From Chanodichthys erythropterus (Eukaryota; Chordata; Actinopteri; Cypriniformes; Xenocyprididae): 64,000 bases of DNA. This document shows, piece by piece, positions 63,438 to 64,000 of this stretch. The stretch covers positions 21,016,199 through 21,080,198 of the forward strand of contig NC_090228.1 in assembly GCF_024489055.1 (NCBI RefSeq), given 5' to 3'. Position 1 is the first letter of the stretch; each line of letters starts with the position of its first letter. A model generated the notes under the pieces. It did not search any database and had not been told where the DNA came from. It saw only the letters and a program-made list of their open reading frames with translations. Both the position numbers and the translations under genes were made by a program.

Positions 63438-64000
63438 TGTGCATATTTGTTTTGAGACACTAGAATATCTCAAACAGTAGATTTATTTGTTGTAAATAAA
63501 TACTGGTTACAATGCTCTCGATATGTGCTCTATCTCTGCAGTCTTTAGATAAGCTCAAATATCACATTTCGACATGGCTGCACTTTTACAGACCGTTCTA
63601 AGAGATCCGATGTCCACCAGTACCATAAACCAGTATACTGGTTTATACTTCTATGAAATGGGTGCCTTTTCCATTTCGGAAATATGATATGATTTTTAAC
63701 CACAGAAAATTTAAGCATTACCTAAGATCATGACACTATAGGATGCTTATTAGAAAGAAAATTTTATGCTGATATTTTCAATATCTGCTCACTATACAAA
63801 ACCATGTTGACAACAGGATATCCTTGATAAATCTAACAAAATATTAGATGTGACAAAAAAAGAGGTGACATTTACTTGTCCAGTGTAGAGTTATCCACAT
63901 TTATTGACAGAAATGTATTTTTTGTTTAGCTAGCAAGGAGAAGATGAAGTAAAAATAAAATGTATTGATTTTTTGATGCACATACACAAAAAAATGGTGT
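63435..64000. other. no gene; one short palindrome
   Basis: A perfect 22-bp palindrome with half-site ataaaccagta lies at 63625-63646, related in wording to the ACCAGC repeats. Nothing else is recognised to the end of the window. Confidence 0.4.

Overview
The window looks like 64 kb of intergenic or intronic DNA from a ray-finned fish, most likely a cyprinid (carp, goldfish or zebrafish type). The reasons are long (CA/GT)n, (GATA)n and (TGAT)n microsatellites, an AT-rich background, a very high load of nested non-autonomous DNA transposons of types I know from teleosts, tRNA-derived SINEs, and a chromodomain Ty3/gypsy retrotransposon. I recognise no host protein-coding exon, no rRNA or functional tRNA gene, and nothing bacterial. 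The species call is inference.

The only long coding sequences belong to one Ty3/gypsy (Metaviridae) element on the minus strand, 10426-15620. It has two 462-bp LTRs (9 mismatches counted by eye), a perfect 5-bp target duplication (atact), a polypurine tract, gag with a CCHC knuckle, a DSG protease, RT with YIDD, RNase H, a D,D-35-E integrase and a C-terminal chromodomain. In-frame stops and two frame breaks show it is dead. Its primer-binding region does not begin with TGG. It is instead complementary to the predicted first bases of its own transcript, which points to Tf1/sushi-style self-priming.

Most of the rest is a layered transposon landscape. Several hAT elements have exact or near-exact 8-bp duplications (30518-33282, 36117-37504, 47775-48194, 51638-52541, 52723-54015). 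Two elements have 6-bp duplications (35493-39852, 60690-61757). Several are flanked by TTAA (4113-5062, 8044-9537, 38003-39501, 43793-45104). A PIF/Harbinger-type element with TAA duplications (8113-8804) carries the remains of a MADF-like exon. A solo gypsy-like LTR lies at 42680-43169. Insertions within insertions occur at 3450-5445, 8040-9541, 29432-33562, 35493-39852 and 43778-45270.

Other structures: a 145-bp-unit inverted/tandem array with repeated CRE-like octamers (31769-32705), a perfect 46-bp-stem hairpin (35194-35292), a 30-bp coding-type tandem repeat (41580-41819), and paired GT-flanked repeats with telomere-like strings and hairpins near 40.1-40.5 kb and 59.9-60.3 kb. Repeat-poor stretches with more balanced composition (about 20.65-20.95, 22.5-23.15, 28.05-28.6, 46.9-47.6, 50.1-50.8 and 58.3-58.6 kb) are the best places to look for conserved regulatory DNA of a neighbouring gene.
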